From CAVRQM01 sp965246915 (GTDB taxonomy: Bacteria > Pseudomonadota > Alphaproteobacteria > Acetobacterales > Acetobacteraceae): a DNA stretch of 64,000 nucleotides. How positions within the stretch are numbered: the first letter of the stretch is position 1; the number at the start of each line of letters is the position of its first letter. Positions 16,572 to 26,245 of the stretch are shown piece after piece. Position numbers and translations under genes: made by a program. The stretch is from NCBI GenBank assembly GCA_965246915.1, contig CBDFGB010000013.1, positions 17,692 to 81,691 of the forward strand, read 5' to 3'. The notes beneath the pieces are model-generated. The model saw only the letters and a program-made list of their open reading frames with translations. It had not been told where the DNA came from and ran no database searches.

Positions 16572-18662
16572 TTGTCCGCGACACCACTCGACAGGATCCG
16601 CAACATCGGGATCACCGCGCATATCGACGCGGGCAAGACCACGACGACCGAGCGTATCCTGTATTACACGGGCGTGTCGCACCGCATCGGCGAGGTCCAT
16701 GACGGCAACACGACCACCGACTACATGGAACAAGAGCGTGAGCGCGGCATCACGATCACCTCCGCCGCCGTGACGTGCGAGTGGAAGGACCACCGCATCA
16801 ACATCATCGACACGCCGGGCCATATCGACTTCAACATCGAGGTGAACCGATCCTTGCGCGTGCTCGACGGCGCGGTGTTCATCATCGAGGGCGTGGCCGG
16901 GGTGCAGCCGCAGTCGGAGACGAACTGGCGCCTCGCCGACCGCTACAACGTCCCGCGCATCATCTTCATTAACAAGCTCGACCGCACCGGCGCTGATTTC
17001 TATCGCGCCTTCGACACGCTGAAGGAGAAGCTCGACATCGTCGCACTGCCGCTGCAGTTGCCGATCGGCGTCGAGGATACTTTCGTCGGCGTCGTCGACC
17101 TGGTCGAGATGAAGGCGATTATCTGGGAAGGCGGCGAGCTGGGCGCCAAGTTCCACGACGAGGAAATTCCCGCCGATCTCCTGGAGAAGGCGAAGGAATA
17201 CCGCCAGCTCCTGCTCGACACCGCGCTGTCGATGGACGACGCGGCGATGGAGGAATATTTTGACAAGGGCGACGTCGCGGTCGAGACGCTGAAACTGTGC
17301 ATCAAGCGCGGCGCGATTGCCGGTGCGTTCCGTCCCGTGCTGTGCGGAACGGCGTTCAAGAACAAGGGCGTGCAGCCGCTGCTGGACGCGGTGCTGGATT
17401 ACCTGCCCTCGCCGGTCGACGTGCCGGGCATCGCGATCGCCGCCGAGGAGGCGGAGGACGACGCCGCCACCGGCCATGACCGCCGCCGCATCAAGGCCGA
17501 TCCGACCGCGCCGTTCGCCGGCCTCGCGTTCAAGATCATCAACGACAAATACGGCACGCTGACCTTCGTGCGCGTCTATGCCGGCACGCTGAAGAGTGGC
17601 GACACGGTCATGAACACGACCAAGGACCACAAGGAGCGGGTCGGCCGCATGTTCCAGATGCATGCCGACAAGCGCGCCGAGATCAAGGAAGTGGGCGCGG
17701 GCGACATCGCGGCCTTCGTTGGCCTGAAAGACACCGTCACCGGCGATACGCTGGCGTCCGACAAGGACCCGGTGGTGCTGGAGCGTATGGCCTTCCCGGT
17801 CCCCGTCATCGACATCAGCGTCGAGCCGAAGACCAAGGACAGCGTCGAGAAGATGACGATCGGCCTGCAGAAGCTCGCCGGCGAGGACCCGTCACTCCGG
17901 CTCAAGACCGACCAGGAGACCGGGCAGACAATCCTCTCCGGTATGGGCGAGCTGCATCTGGAGATCATCATCGACCGGCTGCGACGCGAATACGGCGTCG
18001 AGGCGAATGTCGGCCAGCCACAGGTCGCGTATCGCGAGACCATCAGCAAGAGCCACACCGAGACCTACACCCACAAGAAACAGACCGGCGGCTCCGGCCA
18101 ATACGCCGAGGTCAAGGTCGTGTTCGAGCCGCAGGAGCGCAATCAGGGCGTCCTGTTCGAGAACAAGACGGTCGGCGGCTCGGTGCCGCGCGAATATGTC
18201 CCGGCCGTCGAGAAGGGAATCCGGGTGCAGGCCGAGACCGGCGTGCTGGCCGGCTTCCCGACCGTGGATTTCAAGTACACGCTGGTGGACGGCAAGTACC
18301 ACGACGTCGACTCGTCCGCCCTGGCGTTCGAGATCGCCGCCAAGGCCTGCTTCCGCGAGGGCATGAAAAAGGCCGGTCCGGTCATCCTGGAGCCGATCAT
18401 GGATGTCGAGGTCACGACCCCGAACGATCATGTCGGCGACGTCGTGGGCGACCTGAACCGTCGGCGCGGGATGATCCAGAACCAGGAATCCTCGGGCAGC
18501 ACGGTGATGGTGCGCGCGCATGTGCCGCTGAAGGAGATGTTCGGCTACATCAGCCATCTGCGCGGCATGACCAAGGGGCGCGCATCGTTCACGATGCAGT
18601 TCCATCACTACGACCCGGTCCCGCGCAACATTGCCGACGAGATCATGACCAAGTCGGCCTGA
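16572..18662 (+). CDS. fusA: Elongation factor G (stand-alone copy)
   Basis: Ribosomal translocase GTPase, 696 residues, the usual length of EF-G. The G motifs are intact: AHIDAGKT (16-23), RGITIT, DTPGH and NKLD. Domain IV carries HKKQTGGSGQYAEVK, and the C terminus keeps the YISHLRGMTKGRASF segment. It starts at a TTG, well placed 5 nt after AGGAGG (16561-16566). The neighbours are not rpsL, rpsG or tuf, so this is not the str operon copy. It may be a second EF-G, or the only fusA displaced from str. Typical EF-G positions differ, for example TTDYMEQERERG where classical copies have TMDWMEQE. Confidence 0.95.
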   Translation: MSATPLDRIRNIGITAHIDAGKTTTTERILYYTGVSHRIGEVHDGNTTTDYMEQERERGITITSAAVTCEWKDHRINIIDTPGHIDFNIEVNRSLRVLDGAVFIIEGVAGVQPQSETNWRLADRYNVPRIIFINKLDRTGADFYRAFDTLKEKLDIVALPLQLPIGVEDTFVGVVDLVEMKAIIWEGGELGAKFHDEEIPADLLEKAKEYRQLLLDTALSMDDAAMEEYFDKGDVAVETLKLCIKRGAIAGAFRPVLCGTAFKNKGVQPLLDAVLDYLPSPVDVPGIAIAAEEAEDDAATGHDRRRIKADPTAPFAGLAFKIINDKYGTLTFVRVYAGTLKSGDTVMNTTKDHKERVGRMFQMHADKRAEIKEVGAGDIAAFVGLKDTVTGDTLASDKDPVVLERMAFPVPVIDISVEPKTKDSVEKMTIGLQKLAGEDPSLRLKTDQETGQTILSGMGELHLEIIIDRLRREYGVEANVGQPQVAYRETISKSHTETYTHKKQTGGSGQYAEVKVVFEPQERNQGVLFENKTVGGSVPREYVPAVEKGIRVQAETGVLAGFPTVDFKYTLVDGKYHDVDSSALAFEIAAKACFREGMKKAGPVILEPIMDVEVTTPNDHVGDVVGDLNRRRGMIQNQESSGSTVMVRAHVPLKEMFGYISHLRGMTKGRASFTMQFHHYDPVPRNIADEIMTKSA

Positions 18663-18671
18663 CGCGCGCGG

Positions 18672-18980
18672 ATGAACTCATCCCGGCTGCGCTGGCAGAA
18701 GGGGGGAGCGTCCGGCGACGGGCGCACGGAGGAGTGGGTGGGTGTGGACGACGCGGGCAATCCGGTGGCCCGCGTCGTTCGTATTCGCGGCCCGCTGATG
18801 GAGGGCTGGCGGCTCTATCGGGCCGTGGCGCTCGACGACGATGCACGACTGATCGAGCTGCGGCCGTCGCCGCCTGAGGGCGCGGGGTGGCTCGCCACGA
18901 TCGGCGGCAAGGTGGTGGGCCGGGCCGCGTTGCCGCTCCAGGCGGTGCGGACTGTCGAGGCGGCGCTGGCGACGGCGTGA
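18672..18980 (+). CDS. Small hypothetical protein downstream of fusA
   Basis: A 102-residue predicted cytosolic protein starting 9 nt after the EF-G stop. It is rich in Arg, Gly and Asp with alternating hydrophobic stretches (GWRLYRAVALDDDARLIELR) suggesting a small beta fold. No known domain is recognised and no good ribosome site is visible. Position suggests cotranscription with fusA. Moderate confidence that it is a real gene. Confidence 0.45.
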   Translation: MNSSRLRWQKGGASGDGRTEEWVGVDDAGNPVARVVRIRGPLMEGWRLYRAVALDDDARLIELRPSPPEGAGWLATIGGKVVGRAALPLQAVRTVEAALATA

Positions 18981-19149
18981 CCAGCCTTGCCCCACGCCCC
19001 CGACCCTGCCGGCAGGCGCTCAAAGACGAGAATGCAGACATCCCACTCGCGATCGCCGAGAGCTTTTCCACCTACGTCGGTGACAGGCATCACATCAATC
19101 CGGTCATGTTACGTGTAGCCTAGACCCACTGGCGTCGGGGGGTGGAACG

Positions 19150-21189
19150 ATGTGGATCAGGCGCATGGCGACGCTTCTCGTCTTAGTCGGTCTGGCCGGC
19201 CCTGCGCTCACGCAGGGCGTGGCGGGCGTGGTCTACGCCCCGGACAGCGCGGTGGCATGGGCGCGCGCGCAAATCATCGCGGGCAAGGTCGCTGACTTCG
19301 ACGTGAAATGCCCGCCGGTCGAGAGGCTCGTCGAAGGCGATCCCTGTCGCACAATCGCCGCCGATCGGGTGGCGGACCTGATCCTCGCCGAGGCAACGGC
19401 AGGCTCACGCAGGGTCGACATCGCGCGTGCCGTAATCGAGGGCAGACTCGACCTGCGGGACGCCGATGTGAAGCGCGAAGTCTCGCTCGAGCGAAGCCTC
19501 ATCGAAGGCGGCGTCGATCTTTCGCGCGCACGTTTCGCCTCCCGGCTCTCGTTCCAGGGGTCGACAGTGAGCGGGTTGCTCGACGGCAGCGGCCTGCGTG
19601 TCGGCGGCGACCTCCGACTGGAATCCGCCGTCCTAGACAAGCTCAAGCTCAATGAGGCGGAGATCCAGGGGCCCCTCTCGCTCGCCTCGGCCAAGGTCGC
19701 CCACGAGATCACGATGCCCAACGTCCGTATCGGCGTCGACCTCAACCTGTTCGACGCTCGAATTCATGGCGATGTCCATGACGACGACAACGCGCTGCAC
19801 AGCATCGATGGCGGCGGCGCGCAGATCGGCGGCCGTCTCTTCGCCAAGAATCTGCAAGCGGACGGAATGCTGTTCTTTGGCGACGCCTCGACGCGTGGCG
19901 ACGTCTGGTTCGAGGGGGGCGACATCGGCGCCGTCTCTCTCGACAGCGCCCATGTCGGCAGCACGCTGCATTTCTTCGGCGCGGCGACGATCCGCGACCT
20001 GGTGACCCTCGATGGTGCCAATATCGACCACTATCTCGAGTTGCGCGATGCGCATTTTGGTAGCGGCCTGAGCGCGCAAGCGATTCACATCGGCCAGGAG
20101 GCGAGCGTCCTGGAGATTTCCGTCCGAGGTCTGTTCAAGCTCAACAACGCTCGCATCGATGGCGACCTGACCATCCGATCCTCCAGCTTCTCCGACGTCG
20201 TCGACGCGCGCGGTCTTGTGGTGCGCGGCCTGTTGAAGCTTACCGGCAGCGAATTTCTCGGTGATTTCGAACTGGCCTCGGCGCGCATCGACGGCAGTCT
20301 GACCGCGCGCGGCACGCATTGGGCAAGGCCCGCAATGATGCGTCTCGTCCACGTGGGCCAAGACCTCGACCTCAGCGAGGCCACGCTTCCAGGCCTTGAC
20401 CTCTCGGGCGGCGCAATCGACGGGATGCTCTCATTCAGTGGCGCGGGCGCGACCAAGACGTGCTGGTCCGAGGCGGCGTCGCCCCAGCAGCAAACGAGCC
20501 TTGCGCGACGCGGCCATTGCAATCCGGCGGCAAACGCCTGGGCGCGCCTGTTGCATGCGCGCGCGGGCGCGGTCCAGGGCGTGTTCGACGGTTGGCCGGA
20601 TCGTCTCGAACTGTCCGGTTTCACCTATACCCGCATTGACGTGGCGCCCGAGGGGATGCGCGCATCCGACGTTGACGCGGGGTCTTGGGACAAATGGCTG
20701 AAACGGGATCGCAACTTCAGCCCGCAGCACTATCTGCAGCTCTCAATGACCCTGGCGGCCGATGGCAATCGAGAGCGCGCGCAAGACATGCAGCTTGCCT
20801 CTCGCGAGCGGGAGCGTGGCGAGGCGTGCGCTGAGCACCGGGTTCTGACATGTGGCTTGTTGACGCTGCTGTGGGCCGTGGCCGGCTATGGCATCGGTGA
20901 CTACACATGGCGGGCGGTCTACTGGGTCATTGGCCTCACTCTGTTGGGGGCGGTGTTCGTTTGGCTCGTGCGTCGGGCGGAGAGCCGCGATTTCTGGTGG
21001 TCGATCGGTGCGGCCCTTGAGCGGTTGTTGCCCTATGTTCGGCTGGACCGCAGCTTCACGGAATTTTTCGAGAAGCAGGTGGGTTTTCGTGTCTGGCACA
21101 AGATTGCGTTCGGCATCCTCGCGCTGATGGGATCGGTTCTGGGCCTTTTCCTCGCAGCGGCGGCCTCCGGCCTCACGCAAAAAGGCTGA
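19150..21189 (+). CDS. Large exported beta-helix repeat protein with C-terminal membrane segments
   Basis: A 679-residue protein that I do not recognise as a named family. It starts with a signal peptide (about 1-22). Residues 80-430 consist of roughly 20-residue imperfect repeats with the look of a right-handed beta helix (GDLRLESAVLDKLKLNEAEI, then similar units such as LDLSGGAIDGMLSFSGA). The pattern recalls pentapeptide-like and bactofilin-like repeats. Hydrophobic helices lie at about 570-615 and 650-675, separated by a loop rich in Trp and Arg, so it is likely an envelope protein anchored by its C-terminal half. Similar architectures are sometimes annotated as membrane-associated oxidoreductase, without catalytic evidence. 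Stands alone. Confidence 0.8.
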   Translation: MWIRRMATLLVLVGLAGPALTQGVAGVVYAPDSAVAWARAQIIAGKVADFDVKCPPVERLVEGDPCRTIAADRVADLILAEATAGSRRVDIARAVIEGRLDLRDADVKREVSLERSLIEGGVDLSRARFASRLSFQGSTVSGLLDGSGLRVGGDLRLESAVLDKLKLNEAEIQGPLSLASAKVAHEITMPNVRIGVDLNLFDARIHGDVHDDDNALHSIDGGGAQIGGRLFAKNLQADGMLFFGDASTRGDVWFEGGDIGAVSLDSAHVGSTLHFFGAATIRDLVTLDGANIDHYLELRDAHFGSGLSAQAIHIGQEASVLEISVRGLFKLNNARIDGDLTIRSSSFSDVVDARGLVVRGLLKLTGSEFLGDFELASARIDGSLTARGTHWARPAMMRLVHVGQDLDLSEATLPGLDLSGGAIDGMLSFSGAGATKTCWSEAASPQQQTSLARRGHCNPAANAWARLLHARAGAVQGVFDGWPDRLELSGFTYTRIDVAPEGMRASDVDAGSWDKWLKRDRNFSPQHYLQLSMTLAADGNRERAQDMQLASRERERGEACAEHRVLTCGLLTLLWAVAGYGIGDYTWRAVYWVIGLTLLGAVFVWLVRRAESRDFWWSIGAALERLLPYVRLDRSFTEFFEKQVGFRVWHKIAFGILALMGSVLGLFLAAAASGLTQKG

Positions 21190-21216
21190 TCGGGCCCGCG
21201 GCACGATGGGCCGTCG

Positions 21217-22275
21217 TCACCCCTTCGCCAAAAACGGTGCCAGCAACGCGAGATCCGCGCTCCCGAGCCGGTCCGAGGCGGTCCAGGCCTGGTGCCAATA
21301 CGGATACAGGAGCGCCGGCCGGCTTACCTCTTCCAGCCGCGCAAGCTCCTCCGGCGTCAGCACGAGATCCGAGGCGGCGAGATTGTCGGCGAGTTGTGCC
21401 TCGGTCCGCGCGCCGATGACCACCGACGCGACGCCTGGCCGGGTCAGCAGCCAGGCCAGCGCGACCTGCGCGGCCGACACGCCGCGCGTATCCGCCACGG
21501 ACAACAGGGTGTCGATGATCTCGTACAGTTTCTCTTCGTCGCGCACCGGCGGCTCCTTCCAGCCGGCAAGATGGCGCGAGCCCTCCGGCCTACGCGCGTC
21601 GCGGCGAAATTTTCCGGACAACAGGCCGCCGGCGAGGGGGCTCCACACCAGGATGCCGAGGCCCTGATCGAGCGAGATCGGCACCAGTTCGTACTCCGCC
21701 TCACGCGCCTGCAACGTGTAGTGGATCTGCTGACTGACGAACCGCGGCCGGCGGTCGCGATCGGCAAGCGACAGCGCCTTCATCACGTGCCAGCCCGAGA
21801 AGTTCGACACCCCGACGTAGCGGACCTTGCCATGCTGAACCAGCGTGTCGAGCGCTGCAAGAGTCTCCTCCAGCGGCGTGATCCCGTCCCACTGATGCAG
21901 CTGGTAGAGATCGATGACATCGGTACCGAGCCGCTTCAGGCTGGCCTCGCACGCCGCGATCAGGTGCTGGCGCGACAAGCCGGCATCGTTCTGCCCCTCG
22001 CCCATGCGGAACCGGGCCTTGGTGGCCAGGACGATCCGCTCGCGGCGGCCGGCGATCGCCTCGCCCACGATCTCCTCGGCGACGCCCTTCGAATAGATAT
22101 CGGCGGTATCGACGAAATTCACGCCGGCGTCGAGGCAGGCATCGATCATCCGTTTCGCGCCGGCGGCGTCGGTGGCCCCGGTGCGGTCGAACGGCGGCCG
22201 GCCGCCGAACGTCATGGTGCCGAGACAGAGCGCGGAGACGCGCAGGCCGGAGCGGCCGAGAGTGCGGTACTGCAT
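21217..22275 (-). CDS. Aldo/keto reductase
   Basis: NADPH-dependent aldehyde or ketone reductase with a TIM barrel, 352 residues. The active-site set is visible: Asp56 and Tyr61 (DTADIYSKG), Lys86 (LATKARF) and His in YQLHQWD (about 127). The NADP-binding C-terminal stretch VVIGARTEAQLADNLAA is typical. The start ATG opens directly with MQYRTLGRSGLRVS, the standard family N terminus. Substrate unknown; YghZ/Tas-like subfamilies act on methylglyoxal and sugar aldehydes. Transcribed alone or with the VOC genes upstream on the same strand (76-nt gap). Confidence 0.94.
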   Translation of the reverse strand: MQYRTLGRSGLRVSALCLGTMTFGGRPPFDRTGATDAAGAKRMIDACLDAGVNFVDTADIYSKGVAEEIVGEAIAGRRERIVLATKARFRMGEGQNDAGLSRQHLIAACEASLKRLGTDVIDLYQLHQWDGITPLEETLAALDTLVQHGKVRYVGVSNFSGWHVMKALSLADRDRRPRFVSQQIHYTLQAREAEYELVPISLDQGLGILVWSPLAGGLLSGKFRRDARRPEGSRHLAGWKEPPVRDEEKLYEIIDTLLSVADTRGVSAAQVALAWLLTRPGVASVVIGARTEAQLADNLAASDLVLTPEELARLEEVSRPALLYPYWHQAWTASDRLGSADLALLAPFLAKG

Positions 22276-22351
22276 GGGGAGACCTCGGGAGAAGAGAACG
22301 GCGTGGTAGCCCCGCGCGGCCGCCGCGCCAACTCACGGCCGGGTGTGGACC

Positions 22352-23176
22352 CTACTCGACGAACCCCAGGACCGTCCCAAGTGCGTGGGCCACCACAACG
22401 CCCCCGGCGTGATCCCTCGACGCAATCCCGCCCTGCCGCAGGGCTTCGGCGGTCCGCGACAGGCGGCTGACCCGTAACAGCAGCCCGGCCATCAGGGAAT
22501 CCTGGCCCACGGCAAGGCGGACCGGCTCGCCCAGCCGCTCCGAAGCCATTGAGGGGACGAGCACCTCGATGCGGGTCAGCCCACAGGCCAGGCGCACACC
22601 GCCCTCGATCCCGGCGACCGCCTCGCCACCGAACATCCGGCCGAACAACTCGCCGATTCCGCCCGGATCGCGGGCGGCGATGACAACGCCGTCCACACCC
22701 ACGACGCCATTGGGATGAACGCGCCACTCATCGCGCCACACGAGATCGCGCGAGAAATGCTGGCAGAAATAGGCTCGCCCGCCCGGCCACACCCCATCGG
22801 CAAAGTTCACGGTACGGAACGAGGCGTCGCGCACGGACCCAGGGACGTCCACCGGCCGGGAGAACGCCAGCGGTGCATGGACGCTCGCCCCGAACCCCGT
22901 CAGCGCCGCATAGGTCGCGTCCGCATCCTCCGTGCCAAACACCAGCGCGTTGAGCCCCAGCGGCCAGGCCAAAGGCGGGAGATCGTCGCGTGCGGCGGGG
23001 GCGGCGATCAGCTCCAGGTAGTCGGTTCCGAACATCGCCAGATGGTTTTCCGTCCCCAGCGTGTGCCGGCCGCGCGGCGTCAGCGAAAATCCGAGCCGGC
23101 GATACGTCTCGGCAGCCGCGTCAAGGCCGTCGCGCGCGTTGACGACGACGTGATCCAGCGTTGCGACGACGCTCAT
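22352..23176 (-). CDS. VOC-family (glyoxalase-like) protein A
   Basis: A 274-residue protein with a glyoxalase-like N-terminal domain (LDHVVVNARDGLDAAAETYRRLGF), a fold used by metal-dependent lyases, isomerases and dioxygenases. The second half is more divergent. Metal ligands would include His8 and Glu55 (DYLELIA), by family analogy. Its start overlaps the stop of the second VOC gene by 4 nt (ATGA at 23173-23176), so the pair is coupled. The substrate is unknown. Confidence 0.8.
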   Translation of the reverse strand: MSVVATLDHVVVNARDGLDAAAETYRRLGFSLTPRGRHTLGTENHLAMFGTDYLELIAAPAARDDLPPLAWPLGLNALVFGTEDADATYAALTGFGASVHAPLAFSRPVDVPGSVRDASFRTVNFADGVWPGGRAYFCQHFSRDLVWRDEWRVHPNGVVGVDGVVIAARDPGGIGELFGRMFGGEAVAGIEGGVRLACGLTRIEVLVPSMASERLGEPVRLAVGQDSLMAGLLLRVSRLSRTAEALRQGGIASRDHAGGVVVAHALGTVLGFVE

Positions 23177-24039
23177 ATCGCTTCGGCCATCCAGGCCTGG
23201 TCTTCGTGCCCCGTCGCGTAGGCACGGTTCGTCTGCGCGGCGTTGCGGTTGACCAGCCGACGCGCATACAGCGGGTGGCGCATGCTGCGGACCTCATGCT
23301 CGATCGTCGCCAACGGCTCGTTGCTGTCCACGTCCACCACGTGATTGAAGCGGTATTGGTGCTGGTCGCTCTCCTCCGCGATCAGAGTCCGCTCGGCCAG
23401 CCAGCGGTGCGGCCCGGAGAAATCGGCGAGCGAGATCTGGATGTGCGCGCCGTCCCATTCCCGCGGAGCGGCTGGCGTCTCGACCCATCGCAGGCGAAAG
23501 GCCGCGCCGATCGAGATGATGGCCTCGCCCTTGGCCGCACGCGCCGGCGCGCGGAGGACCTCGCGGTAGAAGCGAGCAATTCCCGAAGTGGTCTTCGGAC
23601 GCGCGTTCAGGGCGAGATACGGCATGCCGAGCCGCATCGGTCCGAACGCCGGACCCGGCGGATGCAGCCGAATACGGTTACCCCACGGGCAGGTCACGTC
23701 CAAGGTGTCGCCATGATCGACGACGGTGTGCAAAGTGCCCGACAATCCCGCGCGGATCCGGGCCAAGCGCACGCGCGCTGCCTCCAAATCGGGCAGGACG
23801 AGGCCGATCACACCGTCGATCACCTGCGGCTGACCGGCGGGCAGATGGAACTGGCTGGTCCCGACATTGATCCACATGTTGTCGATCCCGGTCATCAGGT
23901 ATGGATCGCGTGTCAGGCCCAGGCCACTCACGTAGAACAAGGTCGCCAGACGCTGGTCGGGAATGAGGATGTTGACGTGGCCGAATTCCACGACATTGCC
24001 GATGTCCTCCTCGCTGCGGTCGAACGCGTTCGCGGTCAT
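23173..24039 (-). CDS. VOC-family (extradiol dioxygenase-like) protein B
   Basis: A 288-residue two-module VOC protein, length and layout resembling extradiol ring-cleavage dioxygenases. Module one begins FGHVNILIPD (about residue 19) and module two about residue 140 (MPYLALNARPK). Candidate ligands are His21 and a Glu in LVNRNA/HIQISLADF segments, but a clean 2-His-1-Glu triad is not obvious, so catalysis is unproven. The start at 24039 has an AAGGAGAGG site; the longer frame to 24132 is not used. First gene of the coupled VOC pair, divergent from the aldose epimerase gene. Confidence 0.8.
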   Translation of the reverse strand: MTANAFDRSEEDIGNVVEFGHVNILIPDQRLATLFYVSGLGLTRDPYLMTGIDNMWINVGTSQFHLPAGQPQVIDGVIGLVLPDLEAARVRLARIRAGLSGTLHTVVDHGDTLDVTCPWGNRIRLHPPGPAFGPMRLGMPYLALNARPKTTSGIARFYREVLRAPARAAKGEAIISIGAAFRLRWVETPAAPREWDGAHIQISLADFSGPHRWLAERTLIAEESDQHQYRFNHVVDVDSNEPLATIEHEVRSMRHPLYARRLVNRNAAQTNRAYATGHEDQAWMAEAI

Positions 24040-24167
24040 GGCGGCCCTCTCCTTCGATCGAGGCAGTCTCGCGCGACCGCTGCCACGTTCCAAGCCGGGC
24101 GGGCCGGACAACCCGGTTCGTGGCTGGCACAAACGGTGCTAAGTTCCATCGATCTGCGAATGGGGGC

Positions 24168-25178
24168 ATGCGCATGAATGGCGAGCCGTTCGGAACATTG
24201 CCCAACGGACGAAGCATCGAGGTCTGGACGATCGGGCGGCCCGGAGGCCCGATCGCCCGGATCCTGACTTACGGCGCGCGGCTGGCCTCGCTGTCCGTGC
24301 CCGCCGGCGAGACGTCGCGCGAGGTGACGCTGGGTCACGCGACTCTGGACGGATACCTCGGCGATACAGCCTATCTGGGTGCGATCATCGGCCGCTACGC
24401 CAACCGGATTGCCGGGGGCTGCTTCCCGCTCGACCAGCAGAAGGTCCACGTCTCGCTGGGCGAACGCCCGCACATGCTGCACGGCGGCGCCGAAGGCTTC
24501 GACCGGGCAGTGTGGCGGGCCGAGCCGGACGGCGAGGCTCTGCTGCTGCGCCACGCGAGCCCCGACGGCGATCAGGGCTTCCCCGGACGGCTCAACGTGA
24601 CGGTCCGTTACGCGATCGAGGGCAGCGCGCTGGTCATCGACTATATGGCCACGACCGACAAGGCGACCGTGCTGAACCTCACCAACCACGCCTATTTCAA
24701 TCTTGACGGCCGTGGCGACGTGCTGGGCCACGAGCTGACCCTGCATGCCGACGGTTTCACGCCGATCGATGAGGGGCTGATCCCAACCGGTGAGATCACG
24801 CGGGTCGAGGGAACCGCTTTCGACTTCCGGGCACCGCGACAGATCGGTGAGCGGATCGATGCGGCCGACGGCCAGCTCCGGCTGGCGGGTGGCTACGACC
24901 ACAATTTCGTCCTCGTGGAGAGCCCGCAAGCCCAGCCGCGCGCCGCCGCCCGCGTCACCGCCGGCGGGCTGGTGATGGACGTGCTGACGACGGAGCCGGG
25001 CATCCAGTTCTACAGCGGCAATTTTCTGCCTGAGTCCGGCTGGCCGCATCGCGCGGCGCTGTGCCTCGAGACGCAACACTTCCCTGACAGCCCGAACCGG
25101 CCGGAATTCCCCTCCACTGTGCTGCGCCCGGAGGACACGTTCCGCAGCCGCACGATGTATCAGTTCACCGCCAGCTGA
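24168..25178 (+). CDS. galM: Aldose 1-epimerase (galactose mutarotase)
   Basis: Interconverts alpha and beta anomers of aldoses, 336 residues. The catalytic base and acid segments are present: HMLHGGAEGFDRAVW (His), NLTNHAYFNLDG (second His) and ETQHFPDSPNRPEFPSTVLRP (catalytic Glu region). The conserved GRYANRIAGG loop is clear. No signal peptide. The start at 24168 or the ATG at 24174 are both possible; a G-rich stretch precedes both. It sits 89 nt upstream of a complete RbsBAC-type sugar importer, which suggests it conditions the imported sugar; that link is inference. Confidence 0.93.
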   Translation: MRMNGEPFGTLPNGRSIEVWTIGRPGGPIARILTYGARLASLSVPAGETSREVTLGHATLDGYLGDTAYLGAIIGRYANRIAGGCFPLDQQKVHVSLGERPHMLHGGAEGFDRAVWRAEPDGEALLLRHASPDGDQGFPGRLNVTVRYAIEGSALVIDYMATTDKATVLNLTNHAYFNLDGRGDVLGHELTLHADGFTPIDEGLIPTGEITRVEGTAFDFRAPRQIGERIDAADGQLRLAGGYDHNFVLVESPQAQPRAAARVTAGGLVMDVLTTEPGIQFYSGNFLPESGWPHRAALCLETQHFPDSPNRPEFPSTVLRPEDTFRSRTMYQFTAS

Positions 25179-25267
25179 CCATGTCGCATTGATCTTGTCC
25201 GACGATTGACGCAAGGTCCGCGACGAAGCGGCGTCGCCAGGGCCGCGAGGGCAAGGAAGGAAACACC

Positions 25268-26245
25268 GTGAAGAAGCTGCTTTCAGCGGGGCTTTGCGCG
25301 TCCGCGATGCTGCTGGGGCTGTCCGCCGGGCCAGGGCCGGCGCGTGCCGCGGATCCGACGATTCCGATCATCGTCAAGGACACCACCAGCTTCTACTGGC
25401 AGATCGTGCTGGCGGGTGCCCGCAAGGCGGGTCAGGATCTGCACGTGAAAGTGCCGGAGCTGGGTGCGACCAGCGAGGCCGACATCAACGGCCAGATCTC
25501 GATCCTCGAGAATTCCGTGGCCGACAAGCCAGCGGCGATCGTCATCTCGCCGACGCAGTTCAAGGCGCTCGGCAAGCCGATCGACGCGGCGGCCAAGGCG
25601 GTGAAGATCATCGGCATCGACAGCGGCGCCGACAGCAAGGCTTTCACGAGCTTCCTGACGACAGACAACGTCCAGGGCGGCAGGGCCGCGGCCGACGCGC
25701 TGGCGGCGGGGATCGCCGCGAAGAACGGCGGCAAGATCGAGGGCGACGTGGCGTTGCTGACAAACCTTCCGGGCGTCGGCTCGCTCGATCAGCGGGCGCA
25801 GGGCTTCAAGGAGCAGCTGGCCGCGAAATATCCGGGTCTGAAACTCGCCGCCGACCGGGTGGGCGACGGGCAGGCCACCAGCGGCCTGAATGCGACGACC
25901 GACCTGCTGACCGCGAACCCCAATTTGAAGGGCGTGTTCGCCTCGAATCTGATCCAGGCGCAGGGGGCTGGTCAGGCGGTGGCCGAGAACAAGGCGCAGA
26001 ACGCGGTGACGCTGGTCGGCTTCGACAACGACGACAAGCTGGTCAAGCTGCTCGGCGACGGCGTGATCTACGCGCTGATCGTCCAGGATCCGTATCGTAT
26101 GGGCTATGACGGCATCAAGACCGCGCTGGCCGCCAGCAAGGGCGAAAAGGTCGAGACGTTCGTCGACACCGGGGTCAACACGATCACCAAGGCGACCATG
26201 AATTCGGACCGCAGCAAGGCGCTGCTCAATCCGAAAGTGAAGTGA
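25268..26245 (+). CDS. RbsB-like sugar ABC importer binding protein
   Basis: Periplasmic sugar-binding protein of the ribose/xylose/galactose class, 325 residues. Signal peptide at about 1-27 (cleavage after PARA). The two-lobe periplasmic-binding fold is shown by PAAIVISPTQFKALGKPID, the hinge VTLVGFDNDD and DALAAGIAA stretches. Starts at GTG after an AAGGAAGG site. The GTG start of the ATPase gene overlaps its stop by 4 nt. The ligand is probably a pentose or hexose; neighbouring aldose epimerase fits. Confidence 0.94.
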   Translation: MKKLLSAGLCASAMLLGLSAGPGPARAADPTIPIIVKDTTSFYWQIVLAGARKAGQDLHVKVPELGATSEADINGQISILENSVADKPAAIVISPTQFKALGKPIDAAAKAVKIIGIDSGADSKAFTSFLTTDNVQGGRAAADALAAGIAAKNGGKIEGDVALLTNLPGVGSLDQRAQGFKEQLAAKYPGLKLAADRVGDGQATSGLNATTDLLTANPNLKGVFASNLIQAQGAGQAVAENKAQNAVTLVGFDNDDKLVKLLGDGVIYALIVQDPYRMGYDGIKTALAASKGEKVETFVDTGVNTITKATMNSDRSKALLNPKVK

